Shown: positions 9,728-17,948 of the stretch, in pieces
Layout: each line of letters starts with the position of its first letter
Position numbering within the stretch: position 1 is the stretch's first letter
Assembly: GCA_015232455.1 (NCBI GenBank)
Contig: JADFZQ010000002.1
Coordinates: forward strand, 248,001 to 312,000
Reading direction: 5' to 3'
DNA: 64,000 bases
Origin: Desulfamplus sp.
Lineage (GTDB): Bacteria > Desulfobacterota > Desulfobacteria > Desulfobacterales > Desulfobacteraceae
Position numbers and translations under genes: made by a program
The notes under the pieces: generated by a model
Database searches by the model: none
What the model was told of the DNA's origin: nothing
What the model saw: the letters and a program-made list of their open reading frames with translations, nothing else

Positions 9728-9877
9728 CTCTAAATGGGTCATGCTTGGTTTATAACTATAATAGAACAATGCTGAAAATTACATAAAATGCTTAATATAA
9801 TTAAATATGTCGGTTGGATTAATGTTAGAATAATAAAATTTTAAATATTTTTAATATACTTAAGGAGAGATTTTAAT

Positions 9878-10267
9878 ATGAAAGTAGAATTTTGGGGGCA
9901 AGAGTTTCAGGTAAATATGTGGGTTGGCTGTTTAGGAGGCTTTCTTATCGCAATTATGTCATCAATGTTTGGGTTTGGAGGAGGACCTTTTATGGTTCCT
10001 CTTATGACTGTTGCTTTACGCCTTCCTATGTATCTTGTTGTTGGAAGCTCACTGCTTGCAATATTTTTTAACACAACTATAAGCACCATGCGTCATTATC
10101 AGTTTGGCAACTTTGATCTTATATTCTTTCTTGCCATGTTTCCAGCAGCACTACTTGGCGGTTATATAGGTCCTCAGATTGCAAAACGTGTAAGTCCATT
10201 AGTTGTAAAAAGGGTTGCCTGTGTAGGGCTTCTTCTTCTTGCTCTTAACCTTTTGGGTGTATATTAA
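9878..10267 (+). CDS. TauE/SafE-family half-transporter, second repeat
   Basis: 129 residues, almost entirely membrane-embedded (about four helices), with the signature FGFGGGPFMVPLMTVAL and the repeat-like ending GGYIGPQIAKRVSPLVVKR. This corresponds to one half of a normal TauE/SafE protein and mirrors the GAGGGF repeat at the end of the preceding gene. It has its own start with AAGGAGAG upstream, so it is an independent gene and not the tail of a frameshifted one. It probably forms a complex with the 8486-9727 product. Confidence 0.8.
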   Translation: MKVEFWGQEFQVNMWVGCLGGFLIAIMSSMFGFGGGPFMVPLMTVALRLPMYLVVGSSLLAIFFNTTISTMRHYQFGNFDLIFFLAMFPAALLGGYIGPQIAKRVSPLVVKRVACVGLLLLALNLLGVY

Positions 10268-10344
10268 TAAGTCATATTACGCAGCCAATTCTGATAACCA
10301 CTTAAAATCATTATTTATCAGTGATAGCGTTTACTGATTTTCTC

Positions 10345-10413
10345 CACCCCCTCCCATTATGGCAGGGCTGTTAGATTCTATTTAACAACCCTGCTCCCAT
10401 TATGGGGAGGGTG
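10345..10413. repeat. Long imperfect hairpin, REP/MITE-like
   Basis: A 69-base imperfect palindrome in a GC-rich island within AT-rich DNA. Inner arms GCAGGGCTGTTA (10362-10373) and TAACAACCCTGC (10383-10394) pair with one mismatch around a 9-base loop. Outer arms beginning CACCC and ending GGGTG extend it. CTCCCATTATGG occurs twice (10351 and 10394). A second small hairpin (CCTCACC, GGGGAGG) follows at 10425-10441. It may double as a terminator for the transporter genes. Confidence 0.6.
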
Positions 10414-10491
10414 AATAACAAATTCCTCACCTGTGGGGAGGAGGGGTTTTGCGTAACATGATTTAATAATCATTAGGATAATATAGAAAGC

Positions 10492-11142
10492 ATGGGTATT
10501 TTGTTTAAACAGTTTCGAGTAATATATATTTCATTAATGAGTATTTGCAGTTACAGTGCGTGCTTAAAGATAGCTCTTTATCCACTTTATTCAGCAATAT
10601 TAATGATTTTGATACCAGAATCTGCCCATGCTACTCAAATGCATAATGCATCAGAAGGGGTAGTTGTCCACCAGATAGGTCACCTCTTCTTTCTTGTATC
10701 CATGGTTATCCTCTATTTTACTATAAGAGAAAAATCACTTGATTCTCAAAAGGGTTGGAGATTTATTCAAATTGCTGCCCTGCTTTTTGTTCTTTGGAAC
10801 TTAGATGCCCTTATAGTTCATTTTCTTGATAATCAGATAGAGCTGATATCTCCTGTTCCTTTATCTATTTGCGACATTAAAATAGATATGGCAGATAATA
10901 GGATTCCAATCTCTAACAATACTTATGCTGATAAAGATATTTTCTTGATATGGTTCTACTATTTTTTAAGGCTTGATCACCTCTTATCTGTTCCGGGAAT
11001 GATATTGCTATGGCGTGGACTTTATCTTATCGTTCAACAGGATATTTCTATGAGCAATGATCCCGATATATACATGAATGCTTTGCAAAATATTTCCATA
11101 AAGGGCAATGATGATATTGCAGTAAAGGATGAGAGATTGTGA
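10492..11142 (+). CDS. Membrane protein, likely sensory partner of the adjacent histidine kinase
   Basis: 216 residues. An N-terminal hydrophobic stretch ending ESAHATQ may be a signal peptide or anchor. Two or three further membrane segments follow (HLFFLVSMVILYF, FIQIAALLFVLWNLDALIVHF, and LLSVPGMILLWRGLYL). Conserved-looking histidines near the membrane (VVHQIGHLFF, LRLDHLL) could bind heme or metal. The stop overlaps the start of the histidine kinase by four bases (GTGA), implying coupled translation and a shared complex. I do not recognise a named family; a sensory role is inferred. The ribosome site is weak, so the start is uncertain. Confidence 0.65.
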   Translation: MGILFKQFRVIYISLMSICSYSACLKIALYPLYSAILMILIPESAHATQMHNASEGVVVHQIGHLFFLVSMVILYFTIREKSLDSQKGWRFIQIAALLFVLWNLDALIVHFLDNQIELISPVPLSICDIKIDMADNRIPISNNTYADKDIFLIWFYYFLRLDHLLSVPGMILLWRGLYLIVQQDISMSNDPDIYMNALQNISIKGNDDIAVKDERL

Positions 11143-12395
11143 TTCTGCCATATTTTCCTATCCTTGTAGTAGATATTGTAGGCTCTCTTTGCATGATATT
11201 GTTTGCAATGCTTGCTCTTAATAATGCAATACGGCTTAAAAAAAGGGATTCTGACAATGTGATGTTTCTCTATCTTCTTTGGATATGCTGGGGATTTACT
11301 GTCTTTGCCTTCTCACGAGCTTTAGGACATCTTGTCAGACAGTTAATTGTGATTTACGGACACTCTGATTTGTGGGCTTCAATAAGCCCATACAGCGGAA
11401 CTATCAATACAGTCTCTTTCATGTTGATGGGAGTTCTTACTCTCTTTTTCAACCAGAACTGGAAGATCAACATGAAGATTCTTGAGAGCAGAAAGAAACT
11501 TGAACAGACACATAAAGCTCTTGAAGAGACACATAACCAGCTTGTTAGGCTTAACCAGACGCTTGAGCAGAAAGTTGCTGAACGAACGGAAATAATAGTT
11601 AAAAACATGAATGAAAAAAAAGAGATGGAGCAGCAGATTGCACAGGCTGATAAACTTGCGGCACTCGGAGAGCTTGCTGCTGGTGTAGCACATGAGATCA
11701 ACAACCCTCTTGGAATAATTCTTGGTTACACCCAGCTTATGCTAAAAGATAAATATCTTAAAAATTCAGACTCTTACGAAGACCTTAAAATTATTGAAAA
11801 GCATGTAAAAAACTGCAAATCAGTTGTTTCAGATATGCTTGCATTTTCCCGCAAAGGCTCTGTTAAGCAGGGAGTTGTTAATCTTAACTATGTTGTAAAT
11901 GACGTTGTGAAATTTTTACATAACCACTCTGATTTTAGAAATATTGAGATGACTCTTGAGCTATATAACGAAGGTATTTGCAGCATTGGAGCTTGCAATG
12001 TTTTGGGAAATGAGCAGGAGCTAAGGCAGGTTGTTATTAATCTTCTTATAAATGCCTGCCATGCTGTTGAGAAAAAGGGAAAGGTTTATCTTAAAACAGC
12101 TTTAACTAATGTCCAAAAAGGAGAAGATTCAGAGATTACCTGCAAAGATGCAGAGATATGGGTTCAAGACAATGGAAAAGGGATAAAGCCTGAAAATTTA
12201 TCAAGAATTTTTGACCCGTTTTTTACCACAAAGCCGGTCGGGCAAGGTACTGGTCTTGGACTCTCTGTAAGTTACGGTATTGTAAAAAAACATAGGGGCA
12301 GGATTGAAGTTAAAAGTAGTGAGAATGAGGGTGCTTTATTTAAGGTGATTCTGCCTTGTGCATCAAGCTCAGTGAGTTTACAAGAAGATAATTAA
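11139..12395 (+). CDS. Membrane-bound sensor histidine kinase
   Basis: 418 residues from a GTG start overlapping the preceding gene. Two or three membrane segments occupy the first ~120 residues, followed by a coiled-coil linker (about 120-170). The HisKA box is GVAHEINNPLGI, with His185 as the phosphorylated residue. The HATPase motifs follow: NLLINACHAVEKKG, DNGKGI, FDPFFTTK and GTGLGLS. No PAS or GAF domain is evident, so signal input probably comes from the membrane part and the small partner protein upstream. The sigma54 activator 193 bases downstream is the obvious response regulator. Confidence 0.9.
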   Translation: MILPYFPILVVDIVGSLCMILFAMLALNNAIRLKKRDSDNVMFLYLLWICWGFTVFAFSRALGHLVRQLIVIYGHSDLWASISPYSGTINTVSFMLMGVLTLFFNQNWKINMKILESRKKLEQTHKALEETHNQLVRLNQTLEQKVAERTEIIVKNMNEKKEMEQQIAQADKLAALGELAAGVAHEINNPLGIILGYTQLMLKDKYLKNSDSYEDLKIIEKHVKNCKSVVSDMLAFSRKGSVKQGVVNLNYVVNDVVKFLHNHSDFRNIEMTLELYNEGICSIGACNVLGNEQELRQVVINLLINACHAVEKKGKVYLKTALTNVQKGEDSEITCKDAEIWVQDNGKGIKPENLSRIFDPFFTTKPVGQGTGLGLSVSYGIVKKHRGRIEVKSSENEGALFKVILPCASSSVSLQEDN

Positions 12396-12467
12396 AGAAT
12401 AATTTGACAGCAGTATATCTTAATCCAAATTATAATCCTAATTAATCAAGTATGTTGTCCGTAAAGT

Positions 12468-12531
12468 AGTTGACACTTCATTTCAAAAAATCTTTTAAAA
12501 ACGGGATTACCGCTCTAAAGCAGTGTCAACT
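12468..12531. repeat. 10-bp inverted repeat with 44-base spacer
   Basis: AGTTGACACT at 12468-12477 and AGTGTCAACT at 12522-12531 are perfect inverted copies between the kinase and response-regulator genes. The layout could be the remnant ends of a small mobile element or a regulatory site. No transposase lies near. Confidence 0.4.
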
Positions 12532-12588
12532 GGAAAATCAAGGAACGCCGATTATATTTATAGTCATTTTCTTAACAGGGAAGAAAAA

Positions 12589-14130
12589 ATGAATACATCT
12601 AACATACCAAATATCCTTATAGTTGATGATGAAAAAGATATGACTCGTCTTTTGAAACGGTCTCTTGAGATGGAATTTGAGTGTAATGTTACTATGGCTT
12701 TCTCTGGTGAAATGGCGATTCCTATTTTAAATCAATCATCAATACTTGAATCATCACATCAACAATTAAATGCAAATATTAATCCTATATCTAATGGATT
12801 AGAGCTAAGTAAAGAGCATCAAGATGCTCAAGATAATTGTAAAGAAAATGGTTATTGTAAATTTGATCTGATGCTGTGCGATATAAGAATGCCTGGAATG
12901 GATGGCTTTGAGCTGCTTGATTATGTCTCAAAACAATACCCTGACTTAACAGTGATTATGATTACAGCGTTTGGCAGTATTGATGTTGCTATTGAAGCGA
13001 TTAAAAAAGGAGCTTACGATTTTATATCCAAACCTTTTGAGCAGGATGAGATAATTTTTCGTGTTAGAAAAGCTCTTGAGAGAAGCTCTCTTATTAGAGA
13101 AAATCAAAAACTTAACAGCGAAAAATCAGCCCGCTTTGGCAGGCTGATTGGTGACAGTCCTGCAATGCAGCAGGTTTATCAAAAAATTCAAATGGTGGCT
13201 CAAAGCGATGTTACTGTGTTAATTACTGGTGAATCTGGAACTGGGAAGGAGTTGACAGCCCAATCTCTTCATATCTTGAGCCTTCGCAGCAAACACAATT
13301 TTGTTCCAGTCAACTGCCCAACAGTGCCTGAACACATCTTAGAGAGTGAACTTTTTGGATATAAAAAAGGGGCTTTTACTAATGCTGTTAAAGATAAAAA
13401 GGGGCTGTTTCAAGAGGCTGATAAAGGGACAATCTTTTTAGATGAGATAGGAGATGTCTCTCCATCTATCCAGACAAAACTTCTTCGGGTGCTTCAAGAG
13501 AAAGAGATAAGACCTCTTGGCGATAACCATACAGTTAAAGTTGATGTTAGAATTATAGCATCAACAAATAGGAATTTAGAACAAAAGATTGCTAATGGTG
13601 AATTTAGAGAAGATTTTTTTTACCGCCTAAATGTTTTTACTATTGAGTTACCTCCATTAAGGGAGAGAATTACAGATATTCCAGCTATTGCCTCTCACCT
13701 TGTGGAAAAACATTGTAAAAAGCTAAATAAACCATCAATAAAAATATCTCCAGAGCTTATGACCTGTTTGATGCGTTATCAGTGGCCTGGAAATATAAGA
13801 GAGCTTGAAAATGCTCTGATTCAGGGGATTCTTTATTGCAATTCAGATACAATGACAGAGTCAGATATTCATCTTAAAGGTTTTAGTAAAGAACCAGCTC
13901 AAAAGATAAATGACATTTATACCAGTGAAAATATTAATGAAGTTCTCAAATTGCCGTACAAAGAGGCAAAAGAGAAGGCATTAAACATATTTAACCGCCA
14001 TTATATTGGAGTGATGCTGAAATTGAGCGGGGGCAACATTACTCAAGCAGCAAAAATGTGTAATCTTGAGAGGCAGGCTCTTCAGCAGATTATAAGGCGT
14101 TTTGATATTAATGTTGATGAGTTTAGATAG
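12589..14130 (+). CDS. Sigma54-dependent response regulator (NtrC/AtoC type)
   Basis: 513 residues from the ATG at 12589, preferred over an upstream GTG at 12523 because the receiver domain begins right after it (NILIVDDEKDMTRLLK). The phospho-acceptor is Asp98 (CDIRMPGMDGFELL). That position is late because a ~40-residue Ser/Asn/Gln-rich insertion interrupts the receiver domain. The AAA+ domain has GESGTGKE (Walker A), GAFTNA in place of the usual GAFTGA sigma54-contact loop, and FLDEIGD. The C-terminal Fis-type helix-turn-helix reads GGNITQAAKMCNLERQALQQ. It is probably phosphorylated by the kinase at 11139 and likely activates the promoter at 5241. Confidence 0.9.
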   Translation: MNTSNIPNILIVDDEKDMTRLLKRSLEMEFECNVTMAFSGEMAIPILNQSSILESSHQQLNANINPISNGLELSKEHQDAQDNCKENGYCKFDLMLCDIRMPGMDGFELLDYVSKQYPDLTVIMITAFGSIDVAIEAIKKGAYDFISKPFEQDEIIFRVRKALERSSLIRENQKLNSEKSARFGRLIGDSPAMQQVYQKIQMVAQSDVTVLITGESGTGKELTAQSLHILSLRSKHNFVPVNCPTVPEHILESELFGYKKGAFTNAVKDKKGLFQEADKGTIFLDEIGDVSPSIQTKLLRVLQEKEIRPLGDNHTVKVDVRIIASTNRNLEQKIANGEFREDFFYRLNVFTIELPPLRERITDIPAIASHLVEKHCKKLNKPSIKISPELMTCLMRYQWPGNIRELENALIQGILYCNSDTMTESDIHLKGFSKEPAQKINDIYTSENINEVLKLPYKEAKEKALNIFNRHYIGVMLKLSGGNITQAAKMCNLERQALQQIIRRFDINVDEFR

Positions 14131-14175
14131 ATTTAGGAGATTTACGTTAGCATCACCAAAAAGGAGATACATTAT

Positions 14176-16368
14176 ATGGCACAAGATTTTGTTTACAGCA
14201 TCTGCGGCATGTGCACTGTAAGATGCCCGATACAAGTATTTACTAAAAATGGACAGATTGATTTTATTAAAGGCAACCCTTATGTCCCTTCAATGAAAGG
14301 TGCTGTCTGCCCAAGAGGGGCTGCTGGAAAGGCACTAGTCAACGATGATGAGCGTCCTCAAACTCCGCTTATCCGCACAGGAGAGAGAGGAGAAGGAAAA
14401 TGGCGTAAAGTTTCATGGGACGAGGCTTTTGATTATACAGCCCAAAAACTTAACAGCATCAGAGAAAAGTATGGTAACAAAGCAATTGCCCTGTCAGACA
14501 GAGGTGGTCCATTTATAGAACTACACCGTGCATTTTTAAGAGGAATAGGAACGCCAAACTACTGCAACCATGACGCATCTTGTGCCAGAAACGTTCAGCA
14601 CGCTGCCCTTTCTCTTACTGGCATGGGACGTAAAGCTGTTAAACATGATCTTAAAAATGCCCGCCATGTTGTTTTACAGACAAGAAACATTTTTGAAGCT
14701 ATCAATGTTCAAGAGGTAAATGATCTTACAGATGCTTTAGAAAATGGGTGTAAGTTAACTGTTATTGATATAAGGGCAAATATCTCTGCTACAAAGGCGA
14801 GTCGTTATATGCAGATTCGTCCCGGCACTGATTATGCCCTTAATTTATCTGTTATACATGAGATTATCAGCAAGAAACTCTACAATAAAAACTTTGTTGA
14901 TAAGTATATTGAAGGATTTTCTGAACTTAAGGCTTTTGTAGAAAATTACACACCAAAGTGGGCAGAGTCAGAAACAGGGATTATTGCATCTCACATATCT
15001 GATTTTGTTGAAGAGTTAGCATCAGCACAACCTTCTGTAATTTGGCATCCAGGTTGGATGACTGCAAGGTATAAAGATTCATTTTACATGTCCCGCACAA
15101 TTTATATAATCAATGCACTTCTTGGTAGCTACGGTGCAAAAGGAGGATTGCCATTTGTGAGCAAACCGGCAGATATCGGCAGAAAAGGGTTAAAAGAGTT
15201 TATGAACCTTTATCCAAAGCCAAAAGAGAAGCGTGCTGATGGTGTCGGCTGGAAATATCCACAATTTGAAGAGGGTCCTGGTCTTGCCCACCTTCTTTTT
15301 AAAGCAATGGAGACAGATGATCCCTATCCTGTGAAAGGTTATATTGCCTATCGCCATGACCCTTTGATGGGTTTTCCTGACCCTGATAGATTAAGGAAAA
15401 TTTGGGATAATCTTGATCTTTTGGTCTCAGTAACCTTTAGTTGGTCTGATACTGCATGGTATTCTGATGTTGTTCTTCCATTATCTCCTTACCTTGAAAG
15501 AGATAGCATAATTGCCACAAATACCTCATTAAAACCTCATTTTTTTGTGCGTAAAAGAGCATTATCACCTCGTTACGATACAAAAGCAGATTGGGAAATT
15601 GTAGGGGGGCTTGCAAAACGAATGGAATTGCCTGAATTATCCTTTGACTCTATTGAGGATTTGTGGAATTTTCAACTTCAAGGAACAGGTATAAAAATTG
15701 AAGATTTTGCAAAAACTGGAATGGTTCAATTAGTAGATAAGCCAATTTACAAAGATTTAGGGCTTAACAATCTAAGTTCTCTTGAATCTAATCCTGAGTC
15801 TATTTCTGATTCTCATGGCTCTGTTAATACAGAGCCTAATCCATTTAAGTTTAAAACAGATAGTGGTAAAATTGAGATTATTTCAAACAAATTGGAAAAA
15901 TCTGGTATCCAATCTCTAAAGCCATACACTTCACCTAAAACACCCCCAAATGGTCAATTTAGGCTTACATTTGGTCGTTGTGCAATCCACACACAAGGTC
16001 ATACTGTTAATAATCCAATGTTATTTGAGCAGATGCCAGAAAATATTTTATGGATTAACAGCAATTCTGCTGAGAAACTCAATATAAATGATGGTGATTA
16101 TGTTAAAGTTACCAGAAGTGGGGCTTTGGAAGCAGGCATGGAGGGGAACTATTCTGAACTAATTAAGGCAAAGGTAACTGACGTGATTCATCCTGAGGCT
16201 GTGTTTGTGATCCATGGTTTTGGGCATAAAATTCCAATTGAGAGTCGGGCTTTTGGAAAAGGTCTTGCTGATAATCAATTTATGGTAGGTGGCTTAGATA
16301 TTTGGGATCAAGCAGGAGGTGCAATTGCTTATCAGGAACATTTTGTGAGTGTTGAAAAAAATAGCTAA
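14176..16368 (+). CDS. Molybdopterin oxidoreductase (DMSO reductase family), cytoplasmic
   Basis: 730 residues. An N-terminal [4Fe-4S] motif uses Cys10, Cys13, Cys17 and Cys45 (CGMCTVRC, AVCPRG). Cys136 (HDASCARNVQHAA) is the candidate molybdenum ligand, as in polysulfide/thiosulfate reductase relatives. The C-terminal molybdopterin dinucleotide-binding domain starts around 595 (FRLTFGRCAIHTQGHTVNN). No Tat signal peptide is present, so unlike PsrA/PhsA it should act in the cytoplasm. A Ser/Asn-rich stretch at about 535-560 is probably a lineage-specific insertion. Partners are likely the ferredoxin at 5335 and flavoprotein at 5864. The substrate is not identifiable; a sulfur compound is a guess from the context. 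Confidence 0.85.
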   Translation: MAQDFVYSICGMCTVRCPIQVFTKNGQIDFIKGNPYVPSMKGAVCPRGAAGKALVNDDERPQTPLIRTGERGEGKWRKVSWDEAFDYTAQKLNSIREKYGNKAIALSDRGGPFIELHRAFLRGIGTPNYCNHDASCARNVQHAALSLTGMGRKAVKHDLKNARHVVLQTRNIFEAINVQEVNDLTDALENGCKLTVIDIRANISATKASRYMQIRPGTDYALNLSVIHEIISKKLYNKNFVDKYIEGFSELKAFVENYTPKWAESETGIIASHISDFVEELASAQPSVIWHPGWMTARYKDSFYMSRTIYIINALLGSYGAKGGLPFVSKPADIGRKGLKEFMNLYPKPKEKRADGVGWKYPQFEEGPGLAHLLFKAMETDDPYPVKGYIAYRHDPLMGFPDPDRLRKIWDNLDLLVSVTFSWSDTAWYSDVVLPLSPYLERDSIIATNTSLKPHFFVRKRALSPRYDTKADWEIVGGLAKRMELPELSFDSIEDLWNFQLQGTGIKIEDFAKTGMVQLVDKPIYKDLGLNNLSSLESNPESISDSHGSVNTEPNPFKFKTDSGKIEIISNKLEKSGIQSLKPYTSPKTPPNGQFRLTFGRCAIHTQGHTVNNPMLFEQMPENILWINSNSAEKLNINDGDYVKVTRSGALEAGMEGNYSELIKAKVTDVIHPEAVFVIHGFGHKIPIESRAFGKGLADNQFMVGGLDIWDQAGGAIAYQEHFVSVEKNS

Positions 16369-16410
16369 AATAATGAAAATCATTGGATATTATAGCGGGT
16401 TATGATTTAG

Positions 16411-16447
16411 AAAGATTTGACAATTTTTTAAAAATTGTCAAATCTTT
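16411..16447 (+). terminator. Terminator-like perfect palindrome after the molybdenum enzyme
   Basis: Two perfect 18-base arms (AAAGATTTGACAATTTTT at 16411-16428 and its complement at 16430-16447) flank a single base. The stem is AT-rich and followed only by T and C, so it is a weak intrinsic terminator or a recombination-type palindrome. Confidence 0.5.
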
Positions 16448-16547
16448 TCTTACGGCTTTAAAGAGTAGAATTGTTGTAAAATTTAAGATAGTGAGCCTGC
16501 TATTATAGTAGCTCTATAAACCAGAACAAATAACAAGGAGTCAAGCT

Positions 16548-17762
16548 ATGACAACAACATCAAATAGTTCAAGAGAAGAGACTCTTATTGTTCACGGTAT
16601 GACAAAATGCCACACAACAAGCAATGACCTTGTACCTCCGATACACATGACATCTACATTTAAGTTCAAAGATCAGGCTCAAGCACAGGCAATCTTTGGC
16701 GGCACAGAAGAGGGGTATCTATACACTCGCATATCGAACCCAACTGTTGATCTGCTTCAGGATAAAATTGCAATTCTTGAAGGTGCAAAAGATGCGGTTG
16801 CAACATCATCAGGTATGGCAGCAGTTGCATCAACAGTTATGGCTCTTGTTAAGCCAAACGAAAATATTGTTTCGTGTAATGCAATTTATGGAGGAACTTT
16901 TGCACTTTTTAATACCCATTTAAAGCATCTGAACATTGGGGTGCGTTTTCTTCCACCTTTGCTAAGTAACGATAAAAATAATATTATCCCCCTTATTGAT
17001 GATAATACACGCCTTCTCTACATTGAGACTCCAGCAAATCCAACACTTGATATAATTGATATTAAACTTTGGGCAGATATTGCAAAACAACACAACATTC
17101 CTCTTGCAGTTGATAATACCTTTGCATCGCCATATCTTCAAAAGCCAATCTTGCTTGGTGCTGATATTGTTATCCACTCAACCACCAAATATCTTGGAGG
17201 ACACGGTGATATTATTGGTGGGATAATTGCGTCTGATTCAGATATCATCTCAAAGATAAATGAAGATTACGTTCACCATTTTGGTCCATGTATGAGTCCA
17301 TTTAATGCTTGGTTGATCCTTCGTGGAATTAAGACTCTTGCCGTAAGAATGGAACGGCATAGTAGATCTGCTCTTCAAATTGCACAGTGGCTTGAGAAAC
17401 ATCCAAAGGTGGAACATGTTTACTATCCGGGACTTAAAAGCCATTCAGGACATACAATTGCATCAAAACAGATGAAAAACTTTAGCGGAGTTATCTCTTT
17501 TGAGCTAAAAGCATGTATGGATAAAAACGCAATGGAAGTTGGGAAAAAATTAATAAACGGTGTGAAACTATGCACTATAGCCGTAAGCCTTGGAGATTGT
17601 GAAACTTTGATTCAGCATCCAGCATCTATGACCCACGCCACCTATTCGGAAGAAGAGCTAAAAAAAGCTGGAATTGCTCAAGGGTTGATTCGTCTATCTG
17701 TTGGACTTGAACATCCTGATGATATTATCGAAGATTTAGAGCAATCTTTATCCGCAGTATAA
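16548..17762 (+). CDS. PLP enzyme of the methionine gamma-lyase / cystathionine gamma-synthase family
   Basis: 404 residues, full length for the family. Lys214 (HSTTKYLGGHGD) should carry PLP, with YTRISNPT and SSGMAAV as cofactor-contact motifs. SLGDCETLIQHPASMTHATY is closest to methionine gamma-lyase sequences. At the position of catalytic Cys116 of Pseudomonas methionine gamma-lyase (YGC) the sequence has Gly116 (IYGGTF), as in cystathionine synthases and O-acetylhomoserine sulfhydrylases. The reaction (methionine cleavage, cysteine cleavage or homocysteine synthesis) therefore stays open. It acts in the cytoplasm. The start has CAAGGAG upstream. It is a monocistronic gene between two stem-loops. 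Confidence 0.8.
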   Translation: MTTTSNSSREETLIVHGMTKCHTTSNDLVPPIHMTSTFKFKDQAQAQAIFGGTEEGYLYTRISNPTVDLLQDKIAILEGAKDAVATSSGMAAVASTVMALVKPNENIVSCNAIYGGTFALFNTHLKHLNIGVRFLPPLLSNDKNNIIPLIDDNTRLLYIETPANPTLDIIDIKLWADIAKQHNIPLAVDNTFASPYLQKPILLGADIVIHSTTKYLGGHGDIIGGIIASDSDIISKINEDYVHHFGPCMSPFNAWLILRGIKTLAVRMERHSRSALQIAQWLEKHPKVEHVYYPGLKSHSGHTIASKQMKNFSGVISFELKACMDKNAMEVGKKLINGVKLCTIAVSLGDCETLIQHPASMTHATYSEEELKKAGIAQGLIRLSVGLEHPDDIIEDLEQSLSAV

Positions 17763-17907
17763 CAATTTATATAAGCAGTGTTTCATAACAATAAAATACG
17801 GCGACTTAACATCAATCTGCGGCGAGTATGCAAGGAAGTCAGCAATTCTAATTTTGAAAATAGTATGATACACAGTTCTAAAATTAAAATTGCTGATAAG
17901 GAAAGGA

Positions 17908-17937
17908 AGATTTTCGGTGTCTTTTCCCCGACAATCT
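17908..17937. terminator. Stem-loop between convergent genes
   Basis: AAGATTTTCGG and the near-complement CCGACAATCTT enclose a short loop between the ends of the PLP enzyme and ammonium transporter genes. It could serve both strands. There is one mismatch and only short T runs, so confidence is modest. Confidence 0.4.
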
Positions 17938-17948
17938 TTAAGCTATGG

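Noticed and set aside
13348..13400. GAFTNA in place of GAFTGA in the sigma54 activator, as a sign of lost sigma54 contact
   Set aside because: Variants at the fifth position, including Asn, occur in other activators as far as I recall, and all remaining motifs are intact.
16440..16547. Possible riboswitch ahead of the methionine gamma-lyase-like gene
   Set aside because: The leader has a weak imperfect hairpin but none of the conserved segments of a SAM riboswitch that I can recognise.
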